This document shows, one piece after another, positions 17,381 to 27,100 of a DNA stretch of 64,000 nucleotides. How positions within the stretch are numbered: the first letter of the stretch is position 1; each line of letters starts with the position of its first letter. The translations under genes were made by a program, and so were the position numbers. The notes under the pieces are model-generated. The model ran no database searches. It saw nothing but the letters and a program-made list of their open reading frames with translations, and was not told where the DNA came from. The DNA comes from Pseudomonas aestuarii (lineage in GTDB: Bacteria > Pseudomonadota > Gammaproteobacteria > Pseudomonadales > Pseudomonadaceae), in NCBI RefSeq assembly GCF_027988105.1, contig NZ_JAQJZJ010000009.1, positions 124,001 to 188,000 on the forward strand. Direction: 5' to 3'.

Positions 17381-18391
17381 TTACAGATAGTGTTTTATCA
17401 ACAACTCAGCCAATTGCACAGCGTTCAAGGCGGCGCCTTTCCTCACATTATCAGACGCAATCCACAAATTGAGCTCTGCGGGGTCATCCTGCCCGCCACG
17501 AACGCGGCCGACATACACCACATCCTGACCGACCGCATCACCTACAGCCGTTGGATAATCGCCCGGCTCGATGTACTCCAAGGCGGCACATGCTTGCAAG
17601 GCCGCACAAATCGCCGGCAGATCGACAGCAGCATCTGCCTGCAGCGACACGCTGAGACTGTCGCCAAAGAACACCGGCGCCTGAATACACGTTGCCGCAA
17701 CCTTTAACTGCGGCCGGGCAAACAACTCTTTGAGTTCACTGGCCAAGCGTTTTTCCAAAGCACCATGGCCGTCGCTATCCGGTGCATCCACTTGAGCCAG
17801 CAAATTAAATGCAACTTGCCGGTCGAACAACTGGGGCTCGAAGGAACGACCATTAAGCAGCTCAGCGGTTTGCCGCGCCAACTCGGACACCCCTTCACGC
17901 CCACGACTGGAAACAGCCAGGCAAGCCGTGACCGCCACACGCTGCACATTGACCAGCTCGCGCAGAGCGGCTAGCACCACTGCCACGGCAATTGCCGAGG
18001 GACTCGGACTGGTCAGCTGATAGGGGGCACTGAGGGTTTTCAAGACCTGCGGGTTTACTTCAGGCACAACGCGAGGCGCCTGCTCGACCGGCAAGGCGGC
18101 GGCCAGATCGATCAGCGTACACCCGGCCGCATGCACCTGGGGCGCATAGCTGCGGGTAATCGCTTCGCTGGCGGCAAAGAAAACCAGGCCGACACTGGAG
18201 AAATCGAAGGACTCCAGAGTACGCACCCGCAGATTCTTGCCTTTGAACGACAGAGAACGCCCGGCCGACTCGCCGCTGGCCAGCAGGTGCAGATTGGCCA
18301 CGGGAAAATCACGCTCTTCAAGCAGTTGCACGAGGGTTTCGCCAACACTACCGGTGGCACCGATCACGGCAATATCAAAGGTACGGGTCAT
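17381..18391 (-). CDS. Asd-like (USG-1 type) protein lacking the catalytic cysteine
   Basis: This 336-residue paralogue of aspartate-semialdehyde dehydrogenase has the N-terminal NADP-binding motif IGATGSVGETLVQLL and the dimerisation fold. Where true enzymes have Asn-Pro-Asn-Cys-Ser, this protein reads TSPSPSAIA, putting Pro131 in place of the nucleophilic Cys, so it should be catalytically inactive as a dehydrogenase. It lies between asd and fimV, as in P. aeruginosa, and resembles the E. coli usg product, whose function is unknown. A long hairpin at 18449-18506 separates it from asd. Confidence 0.82.
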   Translation of the reverse strand: MTRTFDIAVIGATGSVGETLVQLLEERDFPVANLHLLASGESAGRSLSFKGKNLRVRTLESFDFSSVGLVFFAASEAITRSYAPQVHAAGCTLIDLAAALPVEQAPRVVPEVNPQVLKTLSAPYQLTSPSPSAIAVAVVLAALRELVNVQRVAVTACLAVSSRGREGVSELARQTAELLNGRSFEPQLFDRQVAFNLLAQVDAPDSDGHGALEKRLASELKELFARPQLKVAATCIQAPVFFGDSLSVSLQADAAVDLPAICAALQACAALEYIEPGDYPTAVGDAVGQDVVYVGRVRGGQDDPAELNLWIASDNVRKGAALNAVQLAELLIKHYL

Positions 18392-18448
18392 GGACAGGCT
18401 TCTGACGAAATAAGCACCGCACTGTATAGCGCAGCCCGACAAATGCAA

Positions 18449-18506
18449 AGGAGCCAGCTGTACCGATGATCGCCCGACATCTCGATCATCGACACAGCTG
18501 GCTCCT
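18449..18506 (-). terminator. Long nested hairpin between asd and the Asd-like gene
   Basis: Outer arms AGGAGCCAGCTGT and ACAGCTGGCTCCT are perfectly complementary. Inside them CGATGATCG pairs with CGATCATCG around a short loop, giving a stem-loop of about 58 nt just after asd. On the minus strand it is followed by TTGCATTTG, a poor T tract, so it may be a terminator, a processing site or a regulatory RNA structure. Confidence 0.5.
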
Positions 18507-18553
18507 ATTCATTACCGCTGGGCATGCTCAGGCAAAACGCACCGCAGTCGCTA

Positions 18554-19666
18554 TCAACGCTCCAGCAGAATCCGCAGCATGCGCCGCAGCGGTTCGGCGG
18601 CGCCCCACAGCAGTTGGTCGCCCACGGTAAAGGCACCCAGGTATTGCGACCCCATGTTCAGCTTGCGCAGCCGCCCGACCGGCACACTCAGGGTACCGGT
18701 AACGGCAGTCGGGCCCAGCTCACGGATACTGGCCTCACGCTGATTCGGCACCAGCTTGACCCAAGGGTTGTGCTGACTGATCAGACCCTCGATGTCGGAC
18801 AGTGGCACATCCTTGTTCAGCTTGATGGTCAAGGCCTGGCTGTGGCAGCGCATGGCGCCGATGCGCACGCAGAGACCGTCCACGGGAATCGGGTTCTTGA
18901 AGCGACCGAGAATTTTGTTGGTCTCCGCCTGAGCCTTCCACTCTTCGCGGCTCTGGCCGTTGGGCAGTTCCTTGTCGATATAGGGAATCAAGCTGCCGGC
19001 CAGGGGCACGCCGAAGTTGTCCACCGGGAAGGACTCGCCGCGCATGGCTTCGGCCACCTTGCGGTCGATATCCAGGATGGCACTGGCCGGATCGGCCAGC
19101 TCATCGGCAACCGCGCCGTTGATCGCGCCCATTTGCTTGATCAGTTCACGCATGTTCTGCGCGCCGGCACCGCTCGCCGCCTGGTAGGTCATGGCGCTCA
19201 TCCACTCGACCAGACCGGCTTCATAGAGGCCACCCAAAGCCATCAGCATCAGGCTGACGGTGCAGTTGCCGCCGATGTAGTTCTTGGTCCCGGCATCCAG
19301 CTGCTGATCGATCACCTTGCGGTTGACCGGATCCAGCACGATCACCGCGTCATCGGCCATGCGCAGCGAGGATGCGGCATCGATCCAGTAGCCCTGCCAA
19401 CCGGCTTCACGCAGCTTGGGGAAGACCTCACTGGTGTAGTCGCCACCCTGACAGGTGAGGATCACGTCCAGGCTCTTGAGCTCCTCGATGCTGTAGGCAT
19501 CCTTCAGCGAGGCGATGTCCTTGCCGATGGCCGGACCCTGACCACCCACATTGGAGGTGGTGAAGAATATCGGCTCGATCAAGTCGAAATCCTGCTCTTC
19601 CAGCATGCGCTGCATCAGCACGGAACCAACCATGCCACGCCAACCGATCAGACCTACACGTTTCAT
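18554..19666 (-). CDS. asd: Aspartate-semialdehyde dehydrogenase
   Basis: This 370-residue enzyme reduces aspartyl phosphate to the semialdehyde, the branch point to lysine/diaminopimelate, threonine and methionine. It has VGLIGWRGMVGSVLMQRM (NADP loop) and catalytic Cys135 in GGNCTVSLMLMALG. The QAASGAGAQNMREL segment and RIGAMRCHSQAL are also intact. I chose MKRVGLIGW (19666) over an ATG two codons upstream. It follows leuB with a 55-base gap, so it may be read with the leu genes. Confidence 0.95.
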   Translation of the reverse strand: MKRVGLIGWRGMVGSVLMQRMLEEQDFDLIEPIFFTTSNVGGQGPAIGKDIASLKDAYSIEELKSLDVILTCQGGDYTSEVFPKLREAGWQGYWIDAASSLRMADDAVIVLDPVNRKVIDQQLDAGTKNYIGGNCTVSLMLMALGGLYEAGLVEWMSAMTYQAASGAGAQNMRELIKQMGAINGAVADELADPASAILDIDRKVAEAMRGESFPVDNFGVPLAGSLIPYIDKELPNGQSREEWKAQAETNKILGRFKNPIPVDGLCVRIGAMRCHSQALTIKLNKDVPLSDIEGLISQHNPWVKLVPNQREASIRELGPTAVTGTLSVPVGRLRKLNMGSQYLGAFTVGDQLLWGAAEPLRRMLRILLER

Positions 19667-19721
19667 AACCACTACACCTATATGAACAGACCGCCGGAAA
19701 CTCGCCGGAGAACCTGGAAGA

Positions 19722-20804
19722 TTACAGACTACGCAACGCCTCGACTACTGCATCACCCATGGCCGCAGTGCCGACCTTGGTCGTACCGGCGGAATGGATG
19801 TCGCCAGTGCGTAAGCCTTGATCCAGCACCGTGCTGACCGCTTGTTCGATGGCATCGGCGGCCTGGCTCTGGCTGAAGCTGTAGCGCAACATCATGGAGA
19901 CCGAGAGGATGGTCGCCAGGGGATTGGCGATGCCCTGCCCGGCAATGTCCGGCGCCGAACCATGGCACGGCTCGTACATGCCCTTGTTGTTGGCATCCAG
20001 CGAAGCGGACGGCAGCATGCCGATAGAACCGGTGAGCATGGAAGCCTCATCCGACAGAATGTCGCCGAACATGTTGTCGGTGACCATCACGTCGAACTGC
20101 TTGGGTGCGCGCACCAGCTGCATCGCCGCGTTATCGACGTACATGTGGCTGAGTTCGACGTCCGGGTAATCCTTGGCCACCTCCTCGACCACGGCGCGCC
20201 ACAGCTGGCTGGAGGCCAGTACGTTGGCCTTGTCCACCGAGCAGAGTTTGCTGCCGCGCACGCGCGCCATGTCGAAGCCGACCTGGGCAATGCGGCGGAT
20301 CTCGCTTTCGCTGTACGGCAGGGTGTCGTAGGCCATGCGCTCGCCATTTTCCAGCACCTTGCTTTCGCGCGGCTGGCCGAAGTAGATGCCGCCGGTCAGC
20401 TCACGCACGATGAGGATGTTCAGGCCGGCGACCACTTCTGGCTTGAGCGAGGAGGCATCGGCCAGTTGCGGGTAGAGGATGGCCGGACGCAGGTTGGCGA
20501 ACAGACCCAGCTGCGAGCGGATCTTCAGCAGGCCGCGCTCGGGACGCAGGGCCGGATCGATGGCATCCCACTGGGGCCCACCCACCGCGCCGAGCAGGAT
20601 CGCATCGGCGGCACGGGCGCGCGCCAGGGTCTCATCGGCCAGGGGCACGCCGTATTGCTCATAGGCGGCGCCGCCCAGCTGGTCAAATGACAGCGCCAAG
20701 CCCAGGTCGAACTTCTCGTTCGCCAGCTGCAGCACCTTGACCGCCTCGGCCATGATTTCCGGGCCAATACCGTCGCCGGGCAGAATCAGAATCTGTTTGC
20801 TCAT
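19722..20804 (-). CDS. leuB: 3-isopropylmalate dehydrogenase
   Basis: This 360-residue NAD-dependent oxidative decarboxylase performs the third leucine-specific step. Family motifs are ILPGDGIGPEIMAEAVKVL, the substrate loop RPERGLLKIRSQLGLFANLRP, and NMFGDILSDEASMLTGSIGMLPSAS. It is 14 bases from leuD, forming a leuC-leuD-leuB operon on the minus strand. Confidence 0.95.
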   Translation of the reverse strand: MSKQILILPGDGIGPEIMAEAVKVLQLANEKFDLGLALSFDQLGGAAYEQYGVPLADETLARARAADAILLGAVGGPQWDAIDPALRPERGLLKIRSQLGLFANLRPAILYPQLADASSLKPEVVAGLNILIVRELTGGIYFGQPRESKVLENGERMAYDTLPYSESEIRRIAQVGFDMARVRGSKLCSVDKANVLASSQLWRAVVEEVAKDYPDVELSHMYVDNAAMQLVRAPKQFDVMVTDNMFGDILSDEASMLTGSIGMLPSASLDANNKGMYEPCHGSAPDIAGQGIANPLATILSVSMMLRYSFSQSQAADAIEQAVSTVLDQGLRTGDIHSAGTTKVGTAAMGDAVVEALRSL

Positions 20805-20818
20805 GTTTATTCCTTAAA

Positions 20819-21466
20819 TCACTTAATCGAGCCGAACAGCCAGGGGCTGCGCTGCTGGTAGCCGACCTCGAAGGCCTTGATCGCATCGCTGTCCTGCAGG
20901 GTCAGGCCGATATCGTCCAGACCGTTGAGCAGGCAATGCTTGCGGAAAGCATCGACCTCGAAGCCGTACTGCACGCCATCGGCGCGGGTCACGGTCTGCG
21001 CTGCGAGATCGACGGTCAGCTGATAACCTTCGCTGGCCTCGGCCTGCTGGAACAGCGCATCGACCTCATCCTCCTTGAGAATGATCGGCAACAGGCCGTT
21101 CTTGAAGCTGTTGTTGTAGAAGATGTCGGCGAAGCTCGGCGCGATGATTGCGCGAAAGCCGTACTCTTCCAGGGCCCAGGGGGCGTGCTCACGGCTCGAG
21201 CCGCAACCGAAGTTCTCCCGCGCCAGAAGCACGCTGGCGCCCTGGTAACGCGCAAAGTTCAGCACGAAATCCGGGTTCAGCGGACGCTTGGAGCTGTCCT
21301 GATTGGGCTGACCGACATCCAGGTAACGCCACTCGTCGAACAGATTGGGGCCGAAGCCGCTGCGCTTGATCGACTTGAGGAACTGCTTGGGAATGATCTG
21401 ATCGGTGTCGACGTTGGCGCGATCCAAAGGAGCGACCAAGCCGGTGTGTTGGGTAAAGGCTCTCAT
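20819..21466 (-). CDS. leuD: 3-isopropylmalate dehydratase small subunit
   Basis: This 215-residue subunit pairs with LeuC to isomerise 2- to 3-isopropylmalate. Motifs are PLDRANVDTDQIIPKQFLKSI and the swivel-domain loop ARENFGCGSSREHAPWAL. It starts 11 bases after the leuC stop, consistent with coupled expression of the two subunits. Confidence 0.95.
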   Translation of the reverse strand: MRAFTQHTGLVAPLDRANVDTDQIIPKQFLKSIKRSGFGPNLFDEWRYLDVGQPNQDSSKRPLNPDFVLNFARYQGASVLLARENFGCGSSREHAPWALEEYGFRAIIAPSFADIFYNNSFKNGLLPIILKEDEVDALFQQAEASEGYQLTVDLAAQTVTRADGVQYGFEVDAFRKHCLLNGLDDIGLTLQDSDAIKAFEVGYQQRSPWLFGSIK

Positions 21467-21477
21467 CTTCGCTCTCC

Positions 21478-22905
21478 TTAAGGCCGGGTCAGTTCGCGCA
21501 CATCGATAAAGTGGCCGGTCACTGCCGCCGCCGCCGCCATGGCCGGACTGACCAGATGGGTGCGTCCACCTGCGCCCTGACGGCCTTCAAAGTTGCGGTT
21601 GGAGGTGGAGGCGCAATGCTCGCCACTGCCCAGCTTGTCCGGGTTCATCGCCAGGCACATGGAGCAGCCCGGCTCGCGCCACTCGAAACCGGCCGCAATG
21701 AAGATCTGGTCGAGACCCTCTTGTTCGGCCTGGGCTTTGACCAGACCGGAGCCTGGCACCACCATGGCCTGCTTGATGGTCGCCGCCACCTTGCGCCCCT
21801 TGGCCACGGCGGCGGCAGCGCGCAGGTCTTCGATACGCGAGTTGGTGCAGGAACCGATGAACACCCGATCGAGCTGAATATCGGTGATCGCCTGATTGGC
21901 ACTCAGGCCCATGTACTTGAGGGCGCGGACGATGGAGTCGCGCTTGACCGGATCGGCCTCGACGGCCGGGTCCGGCACGCGCTGATCGACGGCCAGAACC
22001 ATTTCCGGCGAAGTACCCCAGCTGACTTGCGGCTTGATGTCCTCGGCCCGCAACTCGACGACTGTATCGAAATGCGCATCGGCGTCGGACACCAGGTCTT
22101 GCCACTGGGCGACCGCCTTGCTCCAGTCCGCCCCCTTGGGCGCGAACGGGCGACCTTCGACATAGGCGATGGTCTTCTCATCCACCGCCACCAGGCCGAC
22201 GCGCGCGCCCGCCTCGATCGACATGTTGCAGATGGTCATGCGCCCTTCCAGCGACAGCTCGCGGATCGCGCTACCGGCGAATTCCAGGGCATGGCCGTTG
22301 CCACCGGCGGTGCCGATCTTGCCGATCACCGCGAGGACGATGTCCTTGGCGGTGACGCCGAAGGGCAACTGCCCCTCCACGCGGACCTGCATGTTCTTCA
22401 TCTTCTTGGCCACCAGGCACTGGGTGGCGAGCACATGCTCGACCTCGGAGGTGCCGATGCCGTGGGCCAACGCGCCGAAGGCGCCGTGGGTCGAGGTGTG
22501 CGAGTCGCCGCAGACCACGGTCATGCCCGGCAAGGTCGCGCCCTGTTCCGGGCCGACCACGTGGACGATACCCTGACGCAGATCGTTCATCTTGAACTCG
22601 AGGATGCCGAACTCATCGCAGTTCTCGTCGAGGGTCTGCACCTGAATGCGCGAGACCTCATCGGCGATGGACTCCAGGCCGCCCTGGCGCTCGGCCTTGG
22701 TGGTCGGCACATTGTGATCCGGGGTGGCGATATTGGCATCGATGCGCCACGGCTTGCGACCCGCCAGACGCAGCCCTTCGAAGGCCTGCGGCGAGGTCAC
22801 TTCGTGGAGGATATGGCGGTCGATGTAGATCAGCGACGAACCATCGTCACGGCGCTTCACCTCATGCATGTCCCAGAGCTTGTCGTAGAGCGTTTTGCCG
22901 GCCAT
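21478..22905 (-). CDS. leuC: 3-isopropylmalate dehydratase large subunit
   Basis: This 475-residue aconitase-family [4Fe-4S] enzyme has the cluster ligands in FIGSCTNSRIEDL and CSMCLAMNPDKL, the substrate motif VCGDSHTSTHGAFGALAHGIG, and the expected N-terminus MAGKTLYDKLWDMHEV. The start at 22905 has GAGGGA at ribosome-site distance; a second in-frame ATG 15 bases upstream is less likely. It is the first gene of leuCDB. The divergent LysR gene and two palindromic LysR-type boxes lie upstream. Confidence 0.95.
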   Translation of the reverse strand: MAGKTLYDKLWDMHEVKRRDDGSSLIYIDRHILHEVTSPQAFEGLRLAGRKPWRIDANIATPDHNVPTTKAERQGGLESIADEVSRIQVQTLDENCDEFGILEFKMNDLRQGIVHVVGPEQGATLPGMTVVCGDSHTSTHGAFGALAHGIGTSEVEHVLATQCLVAKKMKNMQVRVEGQLPFGVTAKDIVLAVIGKIGTAGGNGHALEFAGSAIRELSLEGRMTICNMSIEAGARVGLVAVDEKTIAYVEGRPFAPKGADWSKAVAQWQDLVSDADAHFDTVVELRAEDIKPQVSWGTSPEMVLAVDQRVPDPAVEADPVKRDSIVRALKYMGLSANQAITDIQLDRVFIGSCTNSRIEDLRAAAAVAKGRKVAATIKQAMVVPGSGLVKAQAEQEGLDQIFIAAGFEWREPGCSMCLAMNPDKLGSGEHCASTSNRNFEGRQGAGGRTHLVSPAMAAAAAVTGHFIDVRELTRP

Positions 22906-22982
22906 CAGCCATTCCCTCATCAGCGTGTTTCTATTCAAGGGCGGATAGCCCTTTATTAATAGGCTGATCCTAAGAGCTTGGA

Positions 22983-22995
22983 TTGAATTACTCAA
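22983..22995. promoter_or_regulatory. Candidate LysR-type box 1 (leuC / lysR intergenic)
   Basis: TTGAATTACTCAA has TTGA/TCAA inverted ends and fits the T-N11-A rule for LysR-type regulator sites. It lies 78 bp upstream of the leuC start, in the AT-rich divergent region. Confidence 0.45.
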
Positions 22996-23017
22996 ATTCA
23001 TATTTTTTATTCAAAGG

Positions 23018-23032
23018 ATTCCTTTTAGGAAT
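23018..23032. promoter_or_regulatory. Candidate LysR-type box 2 (leuC / lysR intergenic)
   Basis: ATTCCTTTTAGGAAT has perfect 6-bp inverted arms (ATTCCT/AGGAAT) and a T-N11-A core. It is 36 bp from box 1, a plausible recognition/activation site pair for the adjacent LysR protein. Confidence 0.5.
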
Positions 23033-23117
23033 AGAGATACGCTACAACCCCTGGACTGCAAGCGCAGGCTCGCAGCCTGGCCTTGCAGCGCAATGCCTAC
23101 CGCCTGGAGCTAGTGCC

Positions 23118-24023
23118 ATGGATCTCGCCACCCTCAATGCCTTTATCGCCATCGCCGAGCTTGGCAGTTTCTCCGAGGCTGCCGAACGCCTGCACCTGAC
23201 CCAGCCGGCCGTGAGCAAACGCATCGCCAGCCTGGAGCAGCAATTGAATGTGCGCCTGTTCGACCGCCTGGGTCGTGAGGTCAGCCTGACCGAGGCCGGC
23301 CGCGCCCTGCTGCCACGCGCCTATCAGATCCTCAATGTGCTGGACGATACCCGCCGCGCCCTGACCAACCTCAGCGGCGAAGTCAGCGGTCGGCTGACAT
23401 TGGCCACCAGCCACCACATCGGCCTGCATCGTTTGCCGCCATTGCTGCGCGCCTTCACCCGCGCACACCCACAGGTGGCGCTGGACATCCAGTTTCTCGA
23501 CTCCGAGGTGGCCTACGAAGAAGTCCTGCATGGCCGCGCCGAATTGGCAGTGATCACCCTGGCCCCGGAAACCCGCGAACCGGTGCATGCGGTAGCCGTA
23601 TGGGACGATCCGCTGGATTTCGTTGCAGCGCCCGAACACCCACTGGCACGCAGTAAAACAATCAGCCTGGCCGACGTAGCCGTTCACCCGGCAGTGTTTC
23701 CGGGCGGCAATACCTTTACCCATCACATCGTGCGGCGCCTGTTCGAAGCCCAGGAACTGACACCGAACATCGCCATGAGCACCAACTATCTGGAAACCAT
23801 CAAGATGATGGTGTCGATCGGCCTGGCCTGGAGCGTGCTACCCCGCACCATGCTCGACGAGCAGGTCGCCCGCCTACCGCTGCCCGGCATCCAGCTGTCG
23901 CGGCAGCTCGGCTATATCTCGCACACCGAGCGCACCCTGTCGAATGCCGCACGGGCCTTCATGCAGCTGCTCGATGCCCAGCGCGACGACCTTGCACAGG
24001 CGCCTGCGCAAAGGCTAACGTGA
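23118..24023 (+). CDS. LysR-family transcriptional regulator divergent from leuCDB
   Basis: This 301-residue regulator has an N-terminal winged helix (MDLATLNAFIAIAELGSFSEAAERLHLTQPAVSKRIASLEQQL) and a C-terminal periplasmic-binding-like effector domain (about residues 90-295). I chose the ATG at 23118 because it begins the canonical LysR domain; the upstream in-frame extension is AT-rich non-coding sequence. The divergent position next to leuC suggests control of leucine synthesis or of its own gene, but the effector (2-isopropylmalate is a natural guess) is not shown by the sequence. Confidence 0.87.
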   Translation: MDLATLNAFIAIAELGSFSEAAERLHLTQPAVSKRIASLEQQLNVRLFDRLGREVSLTEAGRALLPRAYQILNVLDDTRRALTNLSGEVSGRLTLATSHHIGLHRLPPLLRAFTRAHPQVALDIQFLDSEVAYEEVLHGRAELAVITLAPETREPVHAVAVWDDPLDFVAAPEHPLARSKTISLADVAVHPAVFPGGNTFTHHIVRRLFEAQELTPNIAMSTNYLETIKMMVSIGLAWSVLPRTMLDEQVARLPLPGIQLSRQLGYISHTERTLSNAARAFMQLLDAQRDDLAQAPAQRLT

Positions 24024-24117
24024 AGCGTAGAACGATAACAAAGGGCCCGTTGCATGCCCCTGAACCACTATCATTTCACGACCCAGCACAGCTCATCCCA
24101 TAATCAAAAGGCTGCCA

Positions 24118-27100
24118 ATGGCCAATGCCAGTGACGACCGGCCACCGCTGCCGCACATTCCTGCCCTGGATCCGGTCGTATTCGAGAACACCTGGAACGA
24201 TGCCCCGCGCCTGCTGGCGGCACTCAACGGCGCGCATCTGGGTGCCTGGCACTGGGATGTGGCAAGCGGCCAGGTCAGTTGGTCGCGGGGCGCCCAGGCC
24301 TTGTTCGGCCTGGACCCGACCCGGCCCTTGCGCACCCGGATCGACTACATCGAACTGATCCCGGAAGAAGACCGCAACGCAGTCCTGCAGATGTTCCAGG
24401 CCGTGCTCGACGGCGCACCCAGCAGCCAGGCCCTGCAGCATCGTATTCGCTGCCCAGACGGCAGCCTGCGCTGGCTGGAGATCAGCGGCAGCCTGCAGAC
24501 CGACGCCAGTGGCAAGCGACAGATGTTCGGCGTCATCCGCGACATCACCACCCAACAGCAGCGTGCCCAAGCGCTGCTCAACTCAGAACAGCGCTTTTCC
24601 ACTCTGTTCCACCTCAGCCCGGACGCGATTCTACTGGTGCGTCTCGCCGACAGCCTGATCACCGAGGCCAATCAGCATTTCGCCAGCACCTTCGGCTGGC
24701 CGGCCGGCGAGATTATTGGCCGCTCGATCCTCGAACTGGACCTCTGGGTACATGAGCAGCAGCGCGACTATCTGCGCCAGGCTGCGCCGAACAGCCGCGA
24801 ACCAGTCACCCAGGAAGTGCAGATACGTGCCCGCGACGGCCACATTCTCGACGGCGTGATGTCCAGCCAATACATCGAACTGGACGGGCAAGCCTTTCTA
24901 CTCTGCACCTTTCTCGATACCAGCGAACGCAAGCGCATTGAAGCGGCGCTGCGCAGTAGCGAGGAGAAATTCGCCCAAGCATTCCGCCACACCCCTGACG
25001 CGGTGGTGATCACCGACAAGGAAACCGGACGCTTTATCGAGGTCAACCCGGCTTTTGAACGGCAATTTGGCTGGGAAAGTAGCGAAACCCTGGGACTCAC
25101 CTCGCTGGAACTGGGCATCTGGGCCGATCCCTCTGACCGCCAGCGGATGCTCGAGGCGGTGCGTCAAGGTAGCCTGGACGAGCTGGAAGTGTGCCTGCAT
25201 AGCCGCGATGGCCACGTCAGCGACAACCTGCTGTTCGGCGGAGAAATCGAGCTGGACGGACGTACCTGCCTGGTGCTGACAGTACGCGACATCACCCAGC
25301 AACGCGCTCAGGAACAGGCGCTTAGCAACAGTCAAGAGCGCCTGACTCTGGCCCTGGAGTCCGCCGATCTGGGCACCTGGGACTGGCACATCCCCAGCAA
25401 CATGTTGTTTGCCTCGGCTCGCGCCGCAACGCTGCATGGCTTGAGCCAGGCGCCCTTTCATGGTGATTTTCGCGCGTTCTTCGGCCATGTCCCCATGGAT
25501 GACCGGCTGGCCATGCGCCAGTCCTACCGCGAGCTGGTAGAAGGCACCTGCCAGGACTACCAGGTCACTTACCGAGCAGCCTACGGCAACGGCAACGTGC
25601 ACTTTCTGGAGAGCACCGCCAAGCTCTACCGTGACGAACAGGGCAAGCCCCTGCGCATGGCCGGCATTCTCATCGACATCAGTGAACGGGTGCAGCGCGA
25701 ACTACGCCTGTCCGCCTCGGAAGAGAAGTTCGCCACCCTGTTCCAGGCCAGCCCCGACCCTGTCTGCGTGTCGCGCATCCGCGACGGCGTGTTCGTCGAA
25801 ATCAACGACAGCTTCAGCCAGACCTTCGGCTGGACACCGCAGGAGATTGTCGGCCGCAGCGGCCCGGAGGCCGACTTCTGGATCGACTGCGACGAACGCC
25901 GGCGCCTGTACGACAAGCTCACGGCGAACCAGGGCCTGGACAACGAGCAAGCACGTTACCGCACCAAGGCGGGCGACGAACTGACCTGCGTGGTGTCCTG
26001 CCGATTTATCCGGGTCGACCGCCAGCTGTGCATCCTCAGCACCTTCCGCGACGTCAGCGAGCGCTTGCAAGCCGAGGCCGCACTCAATGCCAGCCAGGAA
26101 AAATTCGCCAAGGCCTTTCACTCCAGCCCCGACGCCATCACCATCACCGAGCGCGATACGGCTCGCTATATCGAGGTCAACGAAGGCTTCTTCCGCCTCA
26201 CCGGCTACCGCGCCGAGGAGGTCATCGGTCACTCGGCCCTGGAATTGAATATCTGGGCTGACCCCAGGCAGCGCCGAGTAATGCTCGAAATGCTCCAGCG
26301 CGACGGCCGTGTGACGCACCAGGAGATGCTCGGCAAGCACCGCGACGGCAGTATCAAGACGGTGGAAGTGTCGGTCGAGCCGATCGACCTGGACGGCCTC
26401 GATTGCCTGCTGCTGACCGCCCGCGATATCAGCCTGCTGAAGGAAGCCCAGGCGCAGATCCAGCACCTGGCCTACCACGACTCGCTGACCAACCTGCCCA
26501 ACCGCGCCCTGCTGATGGACCGCCTGACCCAGCAGATCGCCCTGCTCAAGCGCCACGACTTGCGCGGCGCCCTGCTGTTTCTCGACCTCGACCACTTCAA
26601 GCACATCAACGACTCGCTCGGCCACCCGGTCGGCGACAGCGTGCTCAAACTGGTCACCGCGCGCCTGGAAGCCAGCGTCCGCCTGGAGGATACAGTCGCC
26701 CGCCTGGGCGGCGACGAGTTCGTCATCCTGCTCTCCGGCCTCGAAGGCAAACGCTCGGCCGTCACCCGCCAGGCCCACATGGTCGCGGAAAAACTGCGCA
26801 AGTTGCTGGCCGAACCCATGCTCATCGACGGCCATCGCCTGCAGGTCACACCGAGCATCGGCATCGCCCTGATCCCCGACCATGGCGCCACCCCGGCCGA
26901 CCTGCTGAAGCGTGCCGACATCGCCCTCTATCGCGCCAAGGACTCCGGGCGCAACACCGTCCAGCTGTTCCGGCGGACCATGCAGGAAGCCGCCAGCGAG
27001 CGTTTACGCCTGGAAAATGACCTGCGCCTGGCTCTGGCGCGTGGTGAGTTCGAGCTGTACTTCCAGGCTCAGGCAGACGCCCGCTCCGGCCAGATCATCG

